NCBI GenBank assembly: GCA_028023455.1
Contig: JAQFVV010006275.1
Location: 1,989,279-2,053,278, forward strand
Source of the DNA: Epiperipatus broadwayi
Taxonomy: Eukaryota > Onychophora > Udeonychophora > Euonychophora > Peripatidae
DNA: 64,000 nt
Direction: 5' to 3'
The notes beneath the pieces were generated by a model. It ran no database searches. It saw only the letters and a list, made by a program, of their open reading frames with translations, and had not been told where the DNA came from. Shown here piece after piece: positions 35,561 to 49,785 of this stretch. The first letter of the stretch is position 1. Every line of letters starts with the position of its first letter. The translations under genes were made by a program, and so were the position numbers.

Positions 35561-36884
35561 AAAACTATAAAAATTAAGTTTAAAAATCTGGAAATGAAAA
35601 AAATCAAATAATCACTTAAAATAGTAAAACAAATAAATAACAATTGAGATTTGATAATTTAATATTACTAAAGACAGTACAAAAGCATACAGAGATTTAA
35701 GTTAGGAAAATAATTTTTAAAAAAATATATAAAGATTTCAAAATATGGAATTATGATGAACAAAATATTGATAAAATAAATATCAATTTATGTTACATAA
35801 AGGTGTGTATTTCCAAATATATGAGTACTGAATAAATTTCATTATTTATTTTATTGTTTGGAGCATTTTGAATTTATAAGAAATATGAATGTTATAAGGT
35901 ATGTTTGTAATGACTACAGAGCTAAAATTCCATATTTCATTACAATGGGTAAGGGTTGGTGTTCGTAAATGCACAGCCTTACAGTAGTGGTAGGTATCAT
36001 CAGTTAAAAAATGTAATTGCCAAAGTATAGATTTAAAAGTATTTAATTGATAGTAAAAATAAATTATGGCCTTAATTAACTGTAGAAAAATCAGTTTTTG
36101 TTAAGGCCATAAAAAAATAATATATTTATTTATATAAAATTGAAAATATTAAAAACTACAATTTGAAAACAATCTGTTGTCCATGAAAAAATCCTGTGAA
36201 GATAGATTTTTTTTTAGCTTTGAAAACTTTTTGGTCAACATGTGGGTGGCAATATAAAAATCTTATCAAAGGCCATTCAAAAAGAATAGTTTATCACACT
36301 TCAAAAATAATTCAGTATCTATTTTACTCAATCAAGCCAGAATTTCGCTAAGTAGTAGGATAGTAATATTCATTACTTGCATTTAAATGTAAATGTTTTC
36401 TGCATCAATAGGAAAAAACCTCTCATTCAGTCTGTAGAAAAAAAAAAGTGTAGTATCAGTGTGAAATAGTACTGTTTACTATATTCCCTATTGTAATGAT
36501 GATAAGATATCCAATTAAGACCATAAAATGTGCATCAGCTCATTGCTTTTCAGCCATGTAATTTCTAGAAGTGGATAATCTGTCAAGACCTAATATGAAG
36601 TCTTAAGTTATATTTTATTGTTCATTGACCAAGGAATGTGTTAAACTTCACCAGAGTTGAGCAGTCTTTATGACCTGATGTCTTCCTATCATTCAGAACT
36701 GACAAATATAAATGATTCAGTGAAACCAAAGTGCAATAGTGCTGATGAATGAATAACACTTGTATTTTGAAAGAACTGTGTTAGGAAAATGAACCCTATT
36801 GAAAATTAAGAGTGAATTTTCTGGTTCCAAAAAAGAAACTAATTTACAAAAGTGCTAGGAAACACCTTCAAAATTTCAATGTGG
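35561..36884. other. AT-rich non-coding DNA with one hairpin
   Basis: AT-rich throughout. Contains the perfect inverted repeat described at 36064-36112. No gene is supported. Confidence 0.4.
36064..36112. repeat. 12-bp perfect inverted repeat with a nested stem
   Basis: TTATGGCCTTAA (36064-36075) and TTAAGGCCATAA (36101-36112) are exact reverse complements. Inside, AACTG and CAGTT can also pair, so the structure extends to a larger hairpin. Function is unknown. Confidence 0.8.
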
Positions 36885-37180
36885 GTATATATATATTTAA
36901 TATAGAAGATTTGAACACAGACTTTCAAGCTCCCTTTAACCATACAACCGATACACATGACCACACATGTGAAAAAGATAAATAATCTCCAATATATGTA
37001 TTTCTTAATGAACCAGCACTCATCAGGTGGTCCAGATCATCTCCCATATATATATAATCAGTTCTTGGTTTATATTAATATAACAAATCTTCACACTTTA
37101 ATGGACAGGCTTCAATCAATTCCACCATCCAACTTTTTAGCTATCTATACCTTCGAAAACTAATGATGGAACCCCCAAAT
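36885..37180 (+). repeat. Family B palindromic repeat, one arm plus centre (B3)
   Basis: Contains the same ordered blocks as B2: TTTCAAGCTCCCTTTAACCA, then CACATGACCACACATGTG, AACCAGCACTCATCAGGTGG, and CACTTTAATGGACAGGCTTC. The plus open frame at 36957-37163 reads through it and is not a gene. It lies about 100 bp from the complete palindrome B4. Confidence 0.75.
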
Positions 37181-37281
37181 CTTTTATTATATGATGACTT
37201 TAAGTCTTTCTGACCCCTCAGGTATAGGACATTGTTCATTTGAATACAGAGAAGAGGGACAGGCAGCATAAATGCTGAGTT

Positions 37282-37781
37282 TGTAATATTTTAAATACAA
37301 GTATATTTTATATACTTGGAGTCTAGATGTAATATAAAGGATTTGAACATAGACTTTCAAGCTCCCTTCAGCCATCTACTTTATCTCATACAATTGATAT
37401 ACGTGACCACACAAATGTCAAAAAGATAAACAATCTCCAATATTATCACGAGTTTTCATTTGTATGGATGCTTACAGAGTTGGAGAGTAGAGTTGATTGA
37501 AATATGTCCATTAAAGTGTGAAGATTTGTTATCTTAATATAAACCAAGCACTGACTATATATGTGTATGGGAGATGATGATGAACCAATCGATGAGTGTT
37601 GTTTCAGCTCAAAATAAATATATTGGAAATTATTTATCTTTTTCCTATGTGAGTTGTTTATGTGTATTGGTTTTATGAGATGAATGGATGGCTGAAAGGG
37701 GCTTGAAAATCTGTGTTCAAATCCTCTATATTACATATAGACTCCAGGTATATAAAATATATTTGTACTTAAAATATTACA
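37282..37781. mobile_element. Family B foldback element, near-complete palindrome (B4)
   Basis: The ends are an inverted repeat starting TGTAATATTTTAA(A/G)TACAA. Arms of about 165 bp continue inward through GAACATAGACTTTCAAGCTC / GGGGCTTGAAAATCTGTGTT and AAAGATAAACAATCTCCAAT / ATTGGAAATTATTTATCTTT. The centre carries GAGAGTAGAGTTGATTGAA, TCCATTAAAGTGTGAAG and CAACACTCATCG read backwards. The whole 500-bp unit could fold into a large hairpin. No transposase is present. The superfamily cannot be named because no clear target duplication was found. Confidence 0.85.
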
Positions 37782-38216
37782 TATGTATATAAGATATCTA
37801 ATAATCATGTGCATATAATATTTAAGTAAATAATACTGATAACAAATTTTATTATTTAAGAATTTCCCTTTTAAATAATAAAATTTGATAATAATTTATT
37901 AGGAATTTATTCTTATATAGATATAATATCATTTTTTCTCTATTTTGATATTTTCATTTCTTGTGGGGACAAATTGGGATTTTTCATATGAAGAAGAGGA
38001 TTTGATGATTTTTCTGTTAGTTTGTTCTTATTGTTGTTGTTATTGTATATTAACATTTAAATTGTAATGTAAATGATCCTAAAGCATTTGTCATATATGA
38101 CCAAGTCTATAATTTAATGAATAGTATCTATATATATTGGTGGATAACAATGAAGTTAAATAAAAATAAAATTAGTTTTTAACTAAAGGATAAACATATA
38201 TGTAACAAATACATGC
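37782..38216. other. AT-rich spacer
   Basis: AT-rich DNA between families B and A. Nothing recognised. Confidence 0.35.
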
Positions 38217-38645
38217 ATCACATGATAACCATTTCTTATGCCTGCACATAATTGTTATCAAACCAGGCAAAACTCTCCATACAATAATGCCACTCAATGC
38301 CAGCTGGAATAATCAATGGATACCAGAAGGCTTGTGCATAAAATCTCCATCTAGTGCATCCAAGGCCCCTCACTGATGAAGGCCACAATCCAGAAACTAG
38401 TCTGGGGAAATTGGATGAATAGGCCCTAGATGGGGATTTTATGCACAAGCTTTAAGATCTAGGTGCAGTGCTCTCAGATTCAAAACTCCTCACTGACAAA
38501 GGCCACAAGCCAGAAACTAATCTGGGGATATTGGATGAGTAGGCACTAGATGGGGATTTTATGCACAAGCCTTTTGGCATCCATTGATTACTCTGGTTGG
38601 CACTGAGTGGCTCTACTGTATGAAGAGTTTTGCCTGTTTTAAATA
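38217..38645. repeat. Family A foldback MITE, copy 3, with duplicated core
   Basis: The left arm (ACATGATAACCATTTCTTAT ... GCAAAACTCTCCATACAATA) and right arm (ATTGATTACTCTGG ... GAAGAGTTTTGCCTGTTTTA) are present. The core occurs twice in tandem, at about 38335-38450 and 38455-38570, each with CTAGTCTGGGG or CTAATCTGGGG, ATTGGATGA(A/G)TAGGC and GATGGGGATTTTATGCACAA. The two minus-strand open frames (38236-38448 and 38452-38652) read the two core copies, which explains their near-identical peptides. Confidence 0.85.
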
Positions 38646-39479
38646 TATACATCCAAACTATATAATATATAACTATGATATAGTTATTTCAGTTTCTTTA
38701 TTTTACTTATGTGGATAAATGTTGATCATTTGTTAATTCAACCTTTTATTTCATTCTCATATATATTAATGTTTTCCTTCATTATTAATTAGTTATGAGT
38801 ATTTACATAGCAATCATAATTTCTCAATGAATATGCTTTACACCTAGCTAGAACCCAGAAGCAATAGCATGAAAAAACTAATAGAAAGTGTAGAAAAAAA
38901 TTAAATGAACATCTGCAGGATAGACCTTCATGTTTTGAAAGATGATGACCAGTACAATAACATTTACCCTTTATGCAAAGTTTTATAATGCATCGGAAAT
39001 ATAACCAGTACTCTAAAAGGCTGATGTTAAAGTCTTTGATATGTTTTGCTATGTCCTTAACATTAATATGATATATTCTATTTTCATTACAAATAGTATC
39101 ATACAATTGTTACCATCCTCATTTATCATTATATTACATATATCTGATAACTATCATATGGCATAGTTAGCATTTTTTTACAATATGGAAAAATTGGTAA
39201 ATATGTAAAAAAAAAAAAAAAAGTTGTGCAATGGCATTAGAATAAAATGAAAAACCTAAAAGTTTTAAACTATTAATAAAACAAATAAGATAGCATATTA
39301 TGCATTTAAATTAGAACATCATAATCATTAGCAGCCTCTTGTAAATAAATATGACATTTATAAATCCAAAGGAAAGAAAAAAGGGTAAAACAATAATAAA
39401 ATGTTAAAGATTAGTTTTGCAAAGGTTATACAAACTAATCTGTGAAATAAAATGTTTGTTGAATTGATTAATATCTTAC
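38646..39479. other. AT-rich DNA with an unassigned open frame
   Basis: A minus-strand open frame at 38789-39106 (105 codons) is Cys- and aromatic-rich (includes GHHLSKHEGLSCRCSFNF) but shows no domain I can name. It may be a worn transposon fragment. The rest is AT-rich. Confidence 0.35.
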
Positions 39480-40800
39480 AACCTTGTCTTTTAACTTCTG
39501 TCCTTTGCACTTTACTTTTAGAAAGACTTGAATATCTTATTTAATTGTAGCTTCCCTTTGTTTTCTATTTCCAACCATATTCTTCTCCACAAAAACAGTC
39601 AATATTGCATTTCCTTAGTAACTTAACATATATAGGATCTGTCTTTCCTATAAAATTCAATGCAAAATACTTTATTAATAAATCTACCATCATTTCTTTA
39701 CCACACATGTTCAATGCATTGAAGATATGGTGTTATAATTGTCATATCCAACAAGCTAAACATCGTAATTTTTTAAAAAAATTTCAGAGTATATTTAAAT
39801 ATTTTTCTAATGTCTTTATATTATATAAGTGGAAAAAGGGATTCAGATATTGTTTCTATAAAATAAATCAGACTAAGTAACAACCCTGTATAAAACTATA
39901 AATTGAGGTAATTCTGTCATCATGATGAAATACTCTATCGTTTAACTTATTAAATGTAGCACCAATATACCAGAATCTATGTTAAATATCAACATCCATT
40001 CATTTTTACTTTCAAAAGTACATCCATTCATTTTTCTATCTAAAAAGTTAATATTTCAAATTGGTTGCATTCACAAGCTAATGCAATCCAAACTAAAAGT
40101 TACTGGAAGATTTTTGTGTGTGTGTGTCACTAGCTGATAAAACATTTGACTTTTCTGAACATTAATTACTAATAAAGTCTGTACATGTAATATTAAAAAC
40201 ATCCTAATTTAGAAAAATATTTCAAAATATAGTTATTTGAAAAATGTGAAGTTATTATTTTTGTCTTTAATCAATTCAATTTAAAAAAGTCTATCAACTT
40301 TGTTTCATGCATTGATATTTGTGTTTGGACCTGTCTATAAACTGCTTCAAAAACCATGAGTATAGAAATGAAAAAGAAGTAATTGAATGGTTTATTTCTT
40401 GGGAATTTATAAAAAGCTTAAGCATCCAAAATTACAAAAATGAACCTTAAATTCTAGAGTTTAGCATTCCATCTCTGAACCAAACCAGTACAAAGTAATG
40501 AAAAAAGAAAGTTGGAAGTAATATAAATTCTTGTTTAACATGATTTTTTGTTTTATAGTTTCAGGATTTTTTATTAACAGCTGATAATAATGCTTTATTT
40601 TATTCCATCATGTAGACATTATTATCATGTGAATAAACTTCTATTGAATAACCACCCTAATTTTAAAATATATGGCATACCAATTAAATTAACCGAATCA
40701 AATGACTTGACCAAATTAATAAAGGCAACATATATGAGTTGCACATTAGCTTCCAATATTTTTTTTGCATATATTGCTTTAAATTTTATTTAGTAACTTT
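39480..40800 (-). pseudogene. LINE reverse-transcriptase relic, RTE-like, second copy
   Basis: Read on the minus strand, near 40685-40745 the translation gives YVAFINLVKSFDSVN, the RT block AFIDLTKAFDTVN with its Phe-Asp pair. Toward lower coordinates the sequence parallels the relic at 34480-35560 (related text around 39530-39640 and 34615-34700). The plus-strand open frame at 40590-40793 is the antisense shadow of the RT block. Multiple stops make it a pseudogene. Confidence 0.75.
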
Positions 40801-41574
40801 TTATTTTTAATTTGTTTTAAATGTTATAATTTAAAAAAAAAAATCAGTATATCTGAAGCATCCCAAAATTTTGATACTATCTGGAGAACACTTTTATAAT
40901 GTGAAAATCTTTTATAACATTTAAATCACATAACCATTTATGCTAAAGGTGTTTTTTTTTTTTCATTTTCAAGCAATAACATAGATATATGATACTTTTG
41001 TCACCAGGGTGAGGGCTGCTTTATATTACAAACATGATATTGTTTTTCAAACTTTACTCAGTCCTCTAGTTGGTATGTAACTCTGAATAATACATTTTAA
41101 AATAAAAAAGTAAACAGCAATAGGAAACAAAACTAATACTAAATGTATATGTTTCTGGCAATGAGATTGCAATATTCTTCTATTTAAAATAATTCTTAAA
41201 CTGACTGCAAATCTCTCTCCTTATTCAATAATTTAATGTAAGTGAAATAATAATTTAAGATATATATATAAAATTATTTTGAAAATTTGTTATTTTGATC
41301 ATTGTCAGTGATAGATTATTAATATCAGCTAAAAATCATTACCATGTTATATGTTGCATTTCTAATCTCCATAGAATAAAAAACATATATAGCTGCTTTT
41401 ATTTACGCATATATTAAAATTTTATGGAAATTTTAAATTCTGCAATAATTATTATTGATGCTGTTTAAAAATTAGAATTTATATAGTTGTAAAGTACTTA
41501 TAACCTTATGTAATTGAGAAAATATGCATTTGTATTCATAGAGATAATTATTTTGAATTAGTAAATGCTTAATT
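40801..41574. other. AT-rich non-coding DNA
   Basis: AT-rich interval. Nothing recognised. Confidence 0.35.
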
Positions 41575-41705
41575 ATAGTCCTGCATGAATTTGGTGCAGT
41601 ACTAGAATACCAGTATGGAGTGTAAGATCCCTTAGATCAATCCCAGATGTATCACTTCTGAAGCTTGGATTTTTTATGAACTCCTGAGAAATAATTCTTA
41701 TCGTA
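41575..41705 (+). repeat. tRNA-derived SINE, family D, copy 5
   Basis: AATTTGGTGCAGTACTAGAA (box A-like), CAGTATGGAGTGTAAGATCC, TTAGATCAATCCCAGATG (box B-like), then CTTGGATTTTTTATGAACTC CTGAGAA. Same head-to-tail order as copies 1-4. Confidence 0.7.
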
Positions 41706-42754
41706 GAAAAATAAAGCTATTCAGATATTTATTTTATTTATTGTTTAGTTTAAAGTAATATATAAATCTATATATCACTTAAACGATATTGAAAAAATTG
41801 TAAACGACATACTTCAAATGAAAGTAATGTTTTTCTTTTAAGAAATCTTAGTTGTGCAATTTAAAATACAAACGTTTTAAACTAAAAATAATACATGTAT
41901 ATATATTAATCAATTCTTATAATTTTCTTTGTTGATTTTGTTGACTTCATAAATTGTAACCAATGTATACTAGAGTTAATCCTAATCTGCTCTTTATTAA
42001 TAAGCAAGTCATCATTAATCCAATGTTTGATCTATTATAAACTGCTTATCACCATTATACAACTAAATAAGTCATTAAATTGAAATATCTTTCAGCTTCT
42101 CGTCTATAATTCTATCTATAGTCTTAATGTTTGAATTACCAGGGCTTACTGATTTTTTTTTTGATTCCATATTGTTATCTGTCTAATTTTAAAAATCATT
42201 TTAAAATTATTTTTAATTCTATGATTCATTTAAATAATGTCTATATAAATTCTGGACCAGCTGTCCAATTTTATTTAGTAGTTCACCTACACAAGCTGGA
42301 AAATTAAAAAAAAAAAAAAAAGGTAAATCAAAATAACATTTTTATTTACTTAAATTATTTTAATATAATGTCATCCTAGTTTTTACATTTGAAGTGTGAA
42401 CAATAAAAATAGGTAAAAGTTATTGACACAAATGTCTTCTATGCAGAATTTTGATTTTCTTTTAAACTATCTCTGTATCTGAATGATGATCATTTCTAAA
42501 CAATGCTTGGATACAGAAAATGACATGCAGCTATAGTGAACAAGGAACTGAAATCAAAACTCTTTCAACAGTTACAGGTCATATTTCCTTCACATTTTAA
42601 ATCTAGCTGATATTATGCTTTATGCATTTTAACGCAATAGCAGCATAACAGATTTTGAAATTAAAAGTTCCTATATTGAAGTTCAATTTTTCATGTAACA
42701 TTCCAAATAATAACCATTTGATTATATATATATATAGGTATTGATACTATAATA
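41706..42754. other. AT-rich non-coding DNA
   Basis: AT-rich with an A19 run near 42306-42322. No gene or repeat supported. Confidence 0.35.
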
Positions 42755-42975
42755 TTTTAAGATGTAGATGCAGTGCTTTCAGATCCAAAGCTCCTCATTG
42801 ATGAAAGCCACAAGGTAGAAACTAGTCTGGGAATATTGGATGAGTAGGCACTAGATAGGGTTTTTATGCACAAGCCTTCTGGCATTCATTGATTACTCTG
42901 GCTTATGGAGAGTTTTGATTGTTTTAATAACAGTTATGAGTAAGCATAAGAAATGGTGATCATGTAATATTTTGG
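42755..42975 (-). repeat. Family A foldback MITE, half copy
   Basis: The core (GCAGTGCTTTCAGATCCAAA ... GAAACTAGTCTGGGAATATT ... TTTATGCACAAGCCTTCTGG) and right arm (CATTGATTACTCTGG ... GGAGAGTTTTGATTGTTTTA ... GCATAAGAAATGGTGATCAT) are present. The left arm is missing. Confidence 0.8.
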
Positions 42976-45104
42976 AGTAATAATTTAGAAACCACTGCTA
43001 CATGCTCAAATTATTTCACCAAGTGGCTGTATTGAATTAATGCAAATCTATAATTATGTATCAAGACAAAGACTGCATTCTGTTACAATTGTACTCAATA
43101 CCCCTCTGTCCAGTGAGTGAAGGCTATACCTTATTACAATTGTGCATAGTGAGACTTATCTAATGATTTTTTATTATCCTCGGACTTTTATCTTCCAAAT
43201 TAAGTATAATTAGATTGTGAAATATTGATTAATATTGGGATAGCTACATAAAAAAATCCTGATTTTACTTAGGAAATGTTCTGCAACTTAAAATCTTCAA
43301 TGCTTTAACTGAATTTGAACTCAGATTATGGAATAACAGATTAAGATATAAAAGGCTAAGAGATATAAAATTTTTAATTATCTTTTTATATTATTAATTT
43401 ATTTCTATCTTTTACTTGATAAGGTATAACAAACCATTAAAGGCTTGGATTATTCTTTATTTTAGATTAGTTGCTACCATATAACAAAAGTGGGGGTGTG
43501 TGTGTGCGTGCTTAGGGTTACTGCTTTACGAAGAATCATAAACAAATGTATAGTGTGCTCTAAAAAATAACTACATTTCTTCTTTAAAAAGGATTTCTAT
43601 TTCATGAGTCTAAAAGCCGATCTGTTAATATGGAATCTAAAAAAACTTATTTAAACCACTCTTAAAAATATGTTCATTTTGTATTATTGATGTGTGTTTG
43701 AATGCATTGAAATAAATACCCAGATACAATCGTTTATGATTATATAACATTTTAAAATTTTTTAAATTATTAGATACACTCACATATTCTGGCTTTAGTT
43801 ATATTATAAAACTATTTTTGCTTTGTAGTTCAACATTTTAAGTGCATCCATAACATGTGGGAATGTTTTTTTTATAGTTATTATTGTTTATTTTACAAAA
43901 ACAAGTTTTTTTGTTTATTTGGAAGGTGAAAAGTTTTTGAGCACATAATTGTTTTCTTTATTTCGGCTTCTCTTATTTATTTGAATGTGAAGTTTTTTTA
44001 TTAAAACATTGTTTGAAGTTACAATATTATTTAACTAATCTTCTCTAATCTTGCACGTTTTAAAAATAGTTATAATTGTTTGTAGTAAAACAAAACCATA
44101 TTTGGTTAATTAATATTAAAAGCATTAAAGTTGTTGGAGAAAAACTCAGTCTTGTATTTGTTTTCCTAAGAATTCTGTGGAGTATTCTCCACAGCTTGAG
44201 ATAAGTAAGATTTCTATGAAAACAAACACTTTTATAAATACCAGTGTGTGCATACTTTCGTATTAATACAGCTAATCCAGTCACATGCTACCATTTATGA
44301 GAGAATTTATGCACACACATACATATTTCCATTTTTAAATAAAATTTTATTGAAATTAATGATTATTATATTTGATAAGTAAGTAAATACTTCTCTGCAA
44401 ACGAAGGATTCTTTAACTGGATTTGTAGAGAAATAGTGAAAAAGGTAATACTTTTTATCTGCAGGGAACCATTAATGACGTGACTAAACTAATTAGTTTC
44501 TTTCTAAGTGTTAATACTCTAATTCCTGTTAACTCTACTGACATTCTACCACCCATTAACAATAATTTTATCAAAATCTTATAATTCTCATAAGAAAAAA
44601 CCCACTACTCTCATGTAATGTATTTCTAAATAAAATTAACTAATGGCAATCATATGAAATTGAAAATAATAATATATCAAATAATAATCAGTCTTTCTTG
44701 TTTATTTAGTAACAAATACATTATAAAAAGTTCTGATATTGACACATAGAATCCAAATACTTTTTAATTAAAATAAATGTCAAAGCCCTTTCTACTAATT
44801 ATTTTCTCTTTTGCAAGTGACACGTCACAAATATAGATTCATTATGTGCTCTCTGGCATAGAACTTAAGAAACATTGGAACATTTTCTTATGGATTGTTC
44901 CTCAATTCTTGCTTGTAGTACTCTTATCACTAACGTGACTCATTCAAACTCACAATCAACAACTTCATAAAAAGTATACAAAGTGGTATTTTTCCCAGTA
45001 TAAGAATTACTACATTCATTCTTTTTACACTCTGATTTATAAGATATTATCTAAGCTTTAATTTCACATCTCTCAATATTAAATCACTCTTTTTAAAAAA
45101 AATT
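42976..45104. other. AT-rich non-coding DNA
   Basis: AT-rich with a short GTGTGTGTGCGTG run near 43495. A minus-strand open frame at 44060-44284 has no recognised domain. No gene is supported. Confidence 0.4.
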
Positions 45105-45205
45105 AAATAACATTAAGACCAGGGATCAAACTCATGCACCAGCTCATATTTTTGCAGCTACATGAAATCTGATCTCATTAACAACAACCCAGCAATTTGG
45201 CTATT
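45105..45205 (-). repeat. Possible tRNA-derived SINE or tRNA-like relic
   Basis: On the minus strand, AGCCAAATTGCTGGGTTG resembles a box A head and GAGTTTGATCCCTGG is close to the box B consensus. The family D tail is absent, so this would be another SINE type or a solitary relic. Confidence 0.4.
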
Positions 45206-46430
<1,225 letters not shown>

Positions 46431-49400
46431 AGAAATATATATTTCTCATTTAGTTATATATAATTGAGTTATTTACTTATTTACATAAATAATATTATAA
46501 ATCGATGTCTGTATTTCTTCAAAGTAATATACGTAATCTCATAATTAAATATTAGTAAATACAGTAATCAAAAAAAATTTTTTTATCAGCTTCTGTTTTT
46601 TACAACAATAATAAATTTTGTCTATATTAGTTTTAATTTCAATTATAATAATGTAAAAATATTGCAAACAGAAAGAAATAACAATAAAAGGAAAATAGGG
46701 GAAGCTATGCTAATATATAAATACAGGCAAGACTTAATCAGTAGGCAGGCAGCTAACGTTAAGATCACAGAATTATGGGAAGGTTGACCTTTCAAAGAAC
46801 TAGTTGACAAAGACTACTAGGATAGTCAAAAGCACTCCTAAGTGAAGATTATATATTTTTTTGGCCTTTTCAAAAAAAAATAATTTTTTTTTGATTACTG
46901 TATTTACTAATATTTAATTATAAGATTACATATATTATTTACATAAATTTATATTGAAAAGCATAAAAAAGACTGGTTGCAATCTCAGTGGCAATAAGGT
47001 GGAAGAATCCAGTTGAGATGTGTTGATAATATGGAGGTGCGATTTCAACTACCCCTCACTTGCACTTCATTATGCATACATTTTTTTTTTTTATATTCTC
47101 ACATAAGTTAAAACTATTCTATACTTTGATAGTAGATTTACATTTAATAAAATAAATAAATTTCTTAGAGTTATTCAGTTATTCTTAGACTTGTTCTATT
47201 TTATTAATAATTTTTTTTGCAAATATATTGTTTCTTACTATAAAAACTAGTTAGAGTAACCCAATCTGCATTTTAAAACTAAGGCTAGCAAATTTAAATA
47301 CAAAATTGATTAATGATTTATCTCAGGGTTTTTAAAGTAAATGCATGGATATAAAATACAATAGTCAAATATGTTTAAAAATACATATATACAAGCCACA
47401 AAGATTACAAATTATAAAATTATCATAGAAAAGCCTTTTCCGGCAAATTATGTTTTTTGCCCTTTTCAATATGTCTCCACGATTTAAAGCACATACAGTG
47501 ACATCTATATCAATACATGAGGATATACCAATGTAAAAGGGATTTTATGTACATCAATACAATAATGATGTATTTAATCCAAATAGATTTTATGTGTAAT
47601 TTAATATTTCAAATGTGACCTTTCTTATATAGTGAATATACAATAATAATGTTTCTTTAAAAATTAACTTTACTACATAATATAAAATAAATGATAAAAA
47701 TGAATAACAATAAGAAAATTATATAAAATATCTAATAAATATTACTAATTGTTTCCTAAATCTAATTTGAACTTGGGATATGAAAAGTGTGTTAGCAGAT
47801 AGTGTTGTGAGGAAATTAAGTTGTTTATTTTTTATTTTTTTAAAAAAAAAACTATTGGAGAATGATAATTATAATGCTCAGTGATAAATGGTCTATGTGG
47901 TTCTTAATTAATTTTTTTCACTAACTAATCATTTATTAATCAATCTCACTTAGAAATGCTGGAGATGTTTTTACTCTTTTAAAGAGAAGGAAGTACAATC
48001 GTTGCTTAGCATATCTAGATGACATTTACCACATTAGGCTTATTTATTTTACTTCATGATTCTTTACTGGATTCATTTGCAGGCTTAAACATTAGGAATG
48101 CTATTCCACTAACAAAATATAAGTAGATCATTAGGATGTCTTGTTACATACTATATAACAGTGAAAAATTAATACTAATATAAGAGATACATAATTTGGT
48201 CCATACAGATATACTTATCAAAATAAAGATGATTAACTCCATTTAACTTAAAATTAAAACTTAAAACCCCATAAAACTTATAATAATTGCAATATAATAC
48301 AGTTTTATATAAGTTTAATAGTTACTTACATTTTTCCAACATAAACCTAAAGTAAATCACATTTAATCTCATTCAGTATCAACAATAACAATAGTAAATA
48401 AAAATATCTCTACATGACCATAGTAATATCTGTGAAAACTCTATTATATTAATAATAACTATAATACTAAATAACTAAGAGAGAAGCAGTTATGAGAAAG
48501 TGCATTAAGTAATCCGTTGGTTTATTGCACAATTAATTTCATTTTTGTAATACACTTTCTGGAAACAGCATGAGGAGCAATAAATTTTATTTAGCATACT
48601 TTTTAATCCAAGATAATCTATATTTAACAAATTAATCTATTTTTAAGATTGCTTATAACTTAGATATTTATTATATTTAATATTTGCTATAATAATCCAC
48701 AATTCAGGAGTGGCATTTAAATATTTAGCTTCATAATCCATTATCCATTGAATGGTATTTAAATATTTAGTATTGATAACCTGTAATGCATTTTATCCAA
48801 AAGATTAGCATTTATTATTTCTTTAATTTGAGATATATAATTAATCTATTCATTTATGGATTTTTAATCCATGATGCCAGTAATTCTGATCATATCTCTG
48901 ATAAAGCAAATAGTTTTTCATTCATAATAAAACAATTTTCATTACTTTTGAATCAAAGTTTGTTTGTCTAAGTGATAAATTTATGGAGACATATTTGAGT
49001 TGAAACTATTATTTCAAGTTTTTCCTTACATAATTAAAGATGAGATAAAATCGCAATATAGAGCTGTATATGCACATTTCTTGAAGTAAAAGAAAAAATA
49101 TTTTAACATATTTTTGAAAATAAACAGCAACTTATTTGAAATTAATAAATATAATTTCCAATTATGTCAGCTATTTACTATTACTTTCAAGTGAAAAAAT
49201 CCAGCAATTTATTGTTGAAATAATGAGACAGCATTCTCTAAGTCAATTTATTTATTTCCCCACTAGCAGTTGACCATAATAAATGAAATTTCTTGAAATA
49301 AAGAATTATTGAATTAATTAATGATGGTTTTGGTTGATTTATCATTGTTGATCTTTTCCTAGTATAATGAGAAGTCACTTTTTAACCAGGAAATGCAAAT

Positions 49401-49785
49401 GTCCATACTAATTAATCTATCCAATCATCATGTAGATGGCAAACAATATGGCTATTTAAAAATTTGAATCTGTTTAGATCCTGAATGCAATGAAAATTTG
49501 TGAAGATTATCTGGATTTTCCAAACTTCAGCTTTTATACCAGTTATTACATGATGTCTGGATTACAAAATATTCTGTATCACTGGAGTTTTTTCATTTGT
49601 CTGCAAAATATTGGAAGAGGTCATTATGGTTATTACTGGACAAAATACTAGATGCTAAGATTTTTTTAATCAAGATGGTAAAACTTTAGAAACACCATTC
49701 AAAAATGAAGAAAAAAAAAGAAAATAATAATGTAAATTTTTAATTGCTTCACTTTTATTTCTGGGTTTTAAAATAATATTACAGA
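46431..49785. other. AT-rich non-coding DNA
   Basis: AT-rich, over 3 kb. A weak tRNA-like stretch lies at about 46980-47065 (TCAGTGGCAATAAGGTGG, then GGTGCGATTTCAAC). A short imperfect repeat with GGCATTTAAATATTTAG / GGTATTTAAATATTTAG lies at 48713-48773. No gene is supported. Confidence 0.4.

Noticed and set aside
46740-46830. Possible match to the common cephalopod SINE (GGCAGCTAACGTTA, GACCTTTCAA)
   Set aside because: Only scattered short resemblance; the diagnostic later blocks are missing, so it is not usable as a taxonomic marker.
48713-48773. Two near-identical GG(C/T)ATTTAAATATTTAG blocks suggestive of an array
   Set aside because: Only two units with AT-rich content; no regular spacers, so not a CRISPR-like or satellite array.
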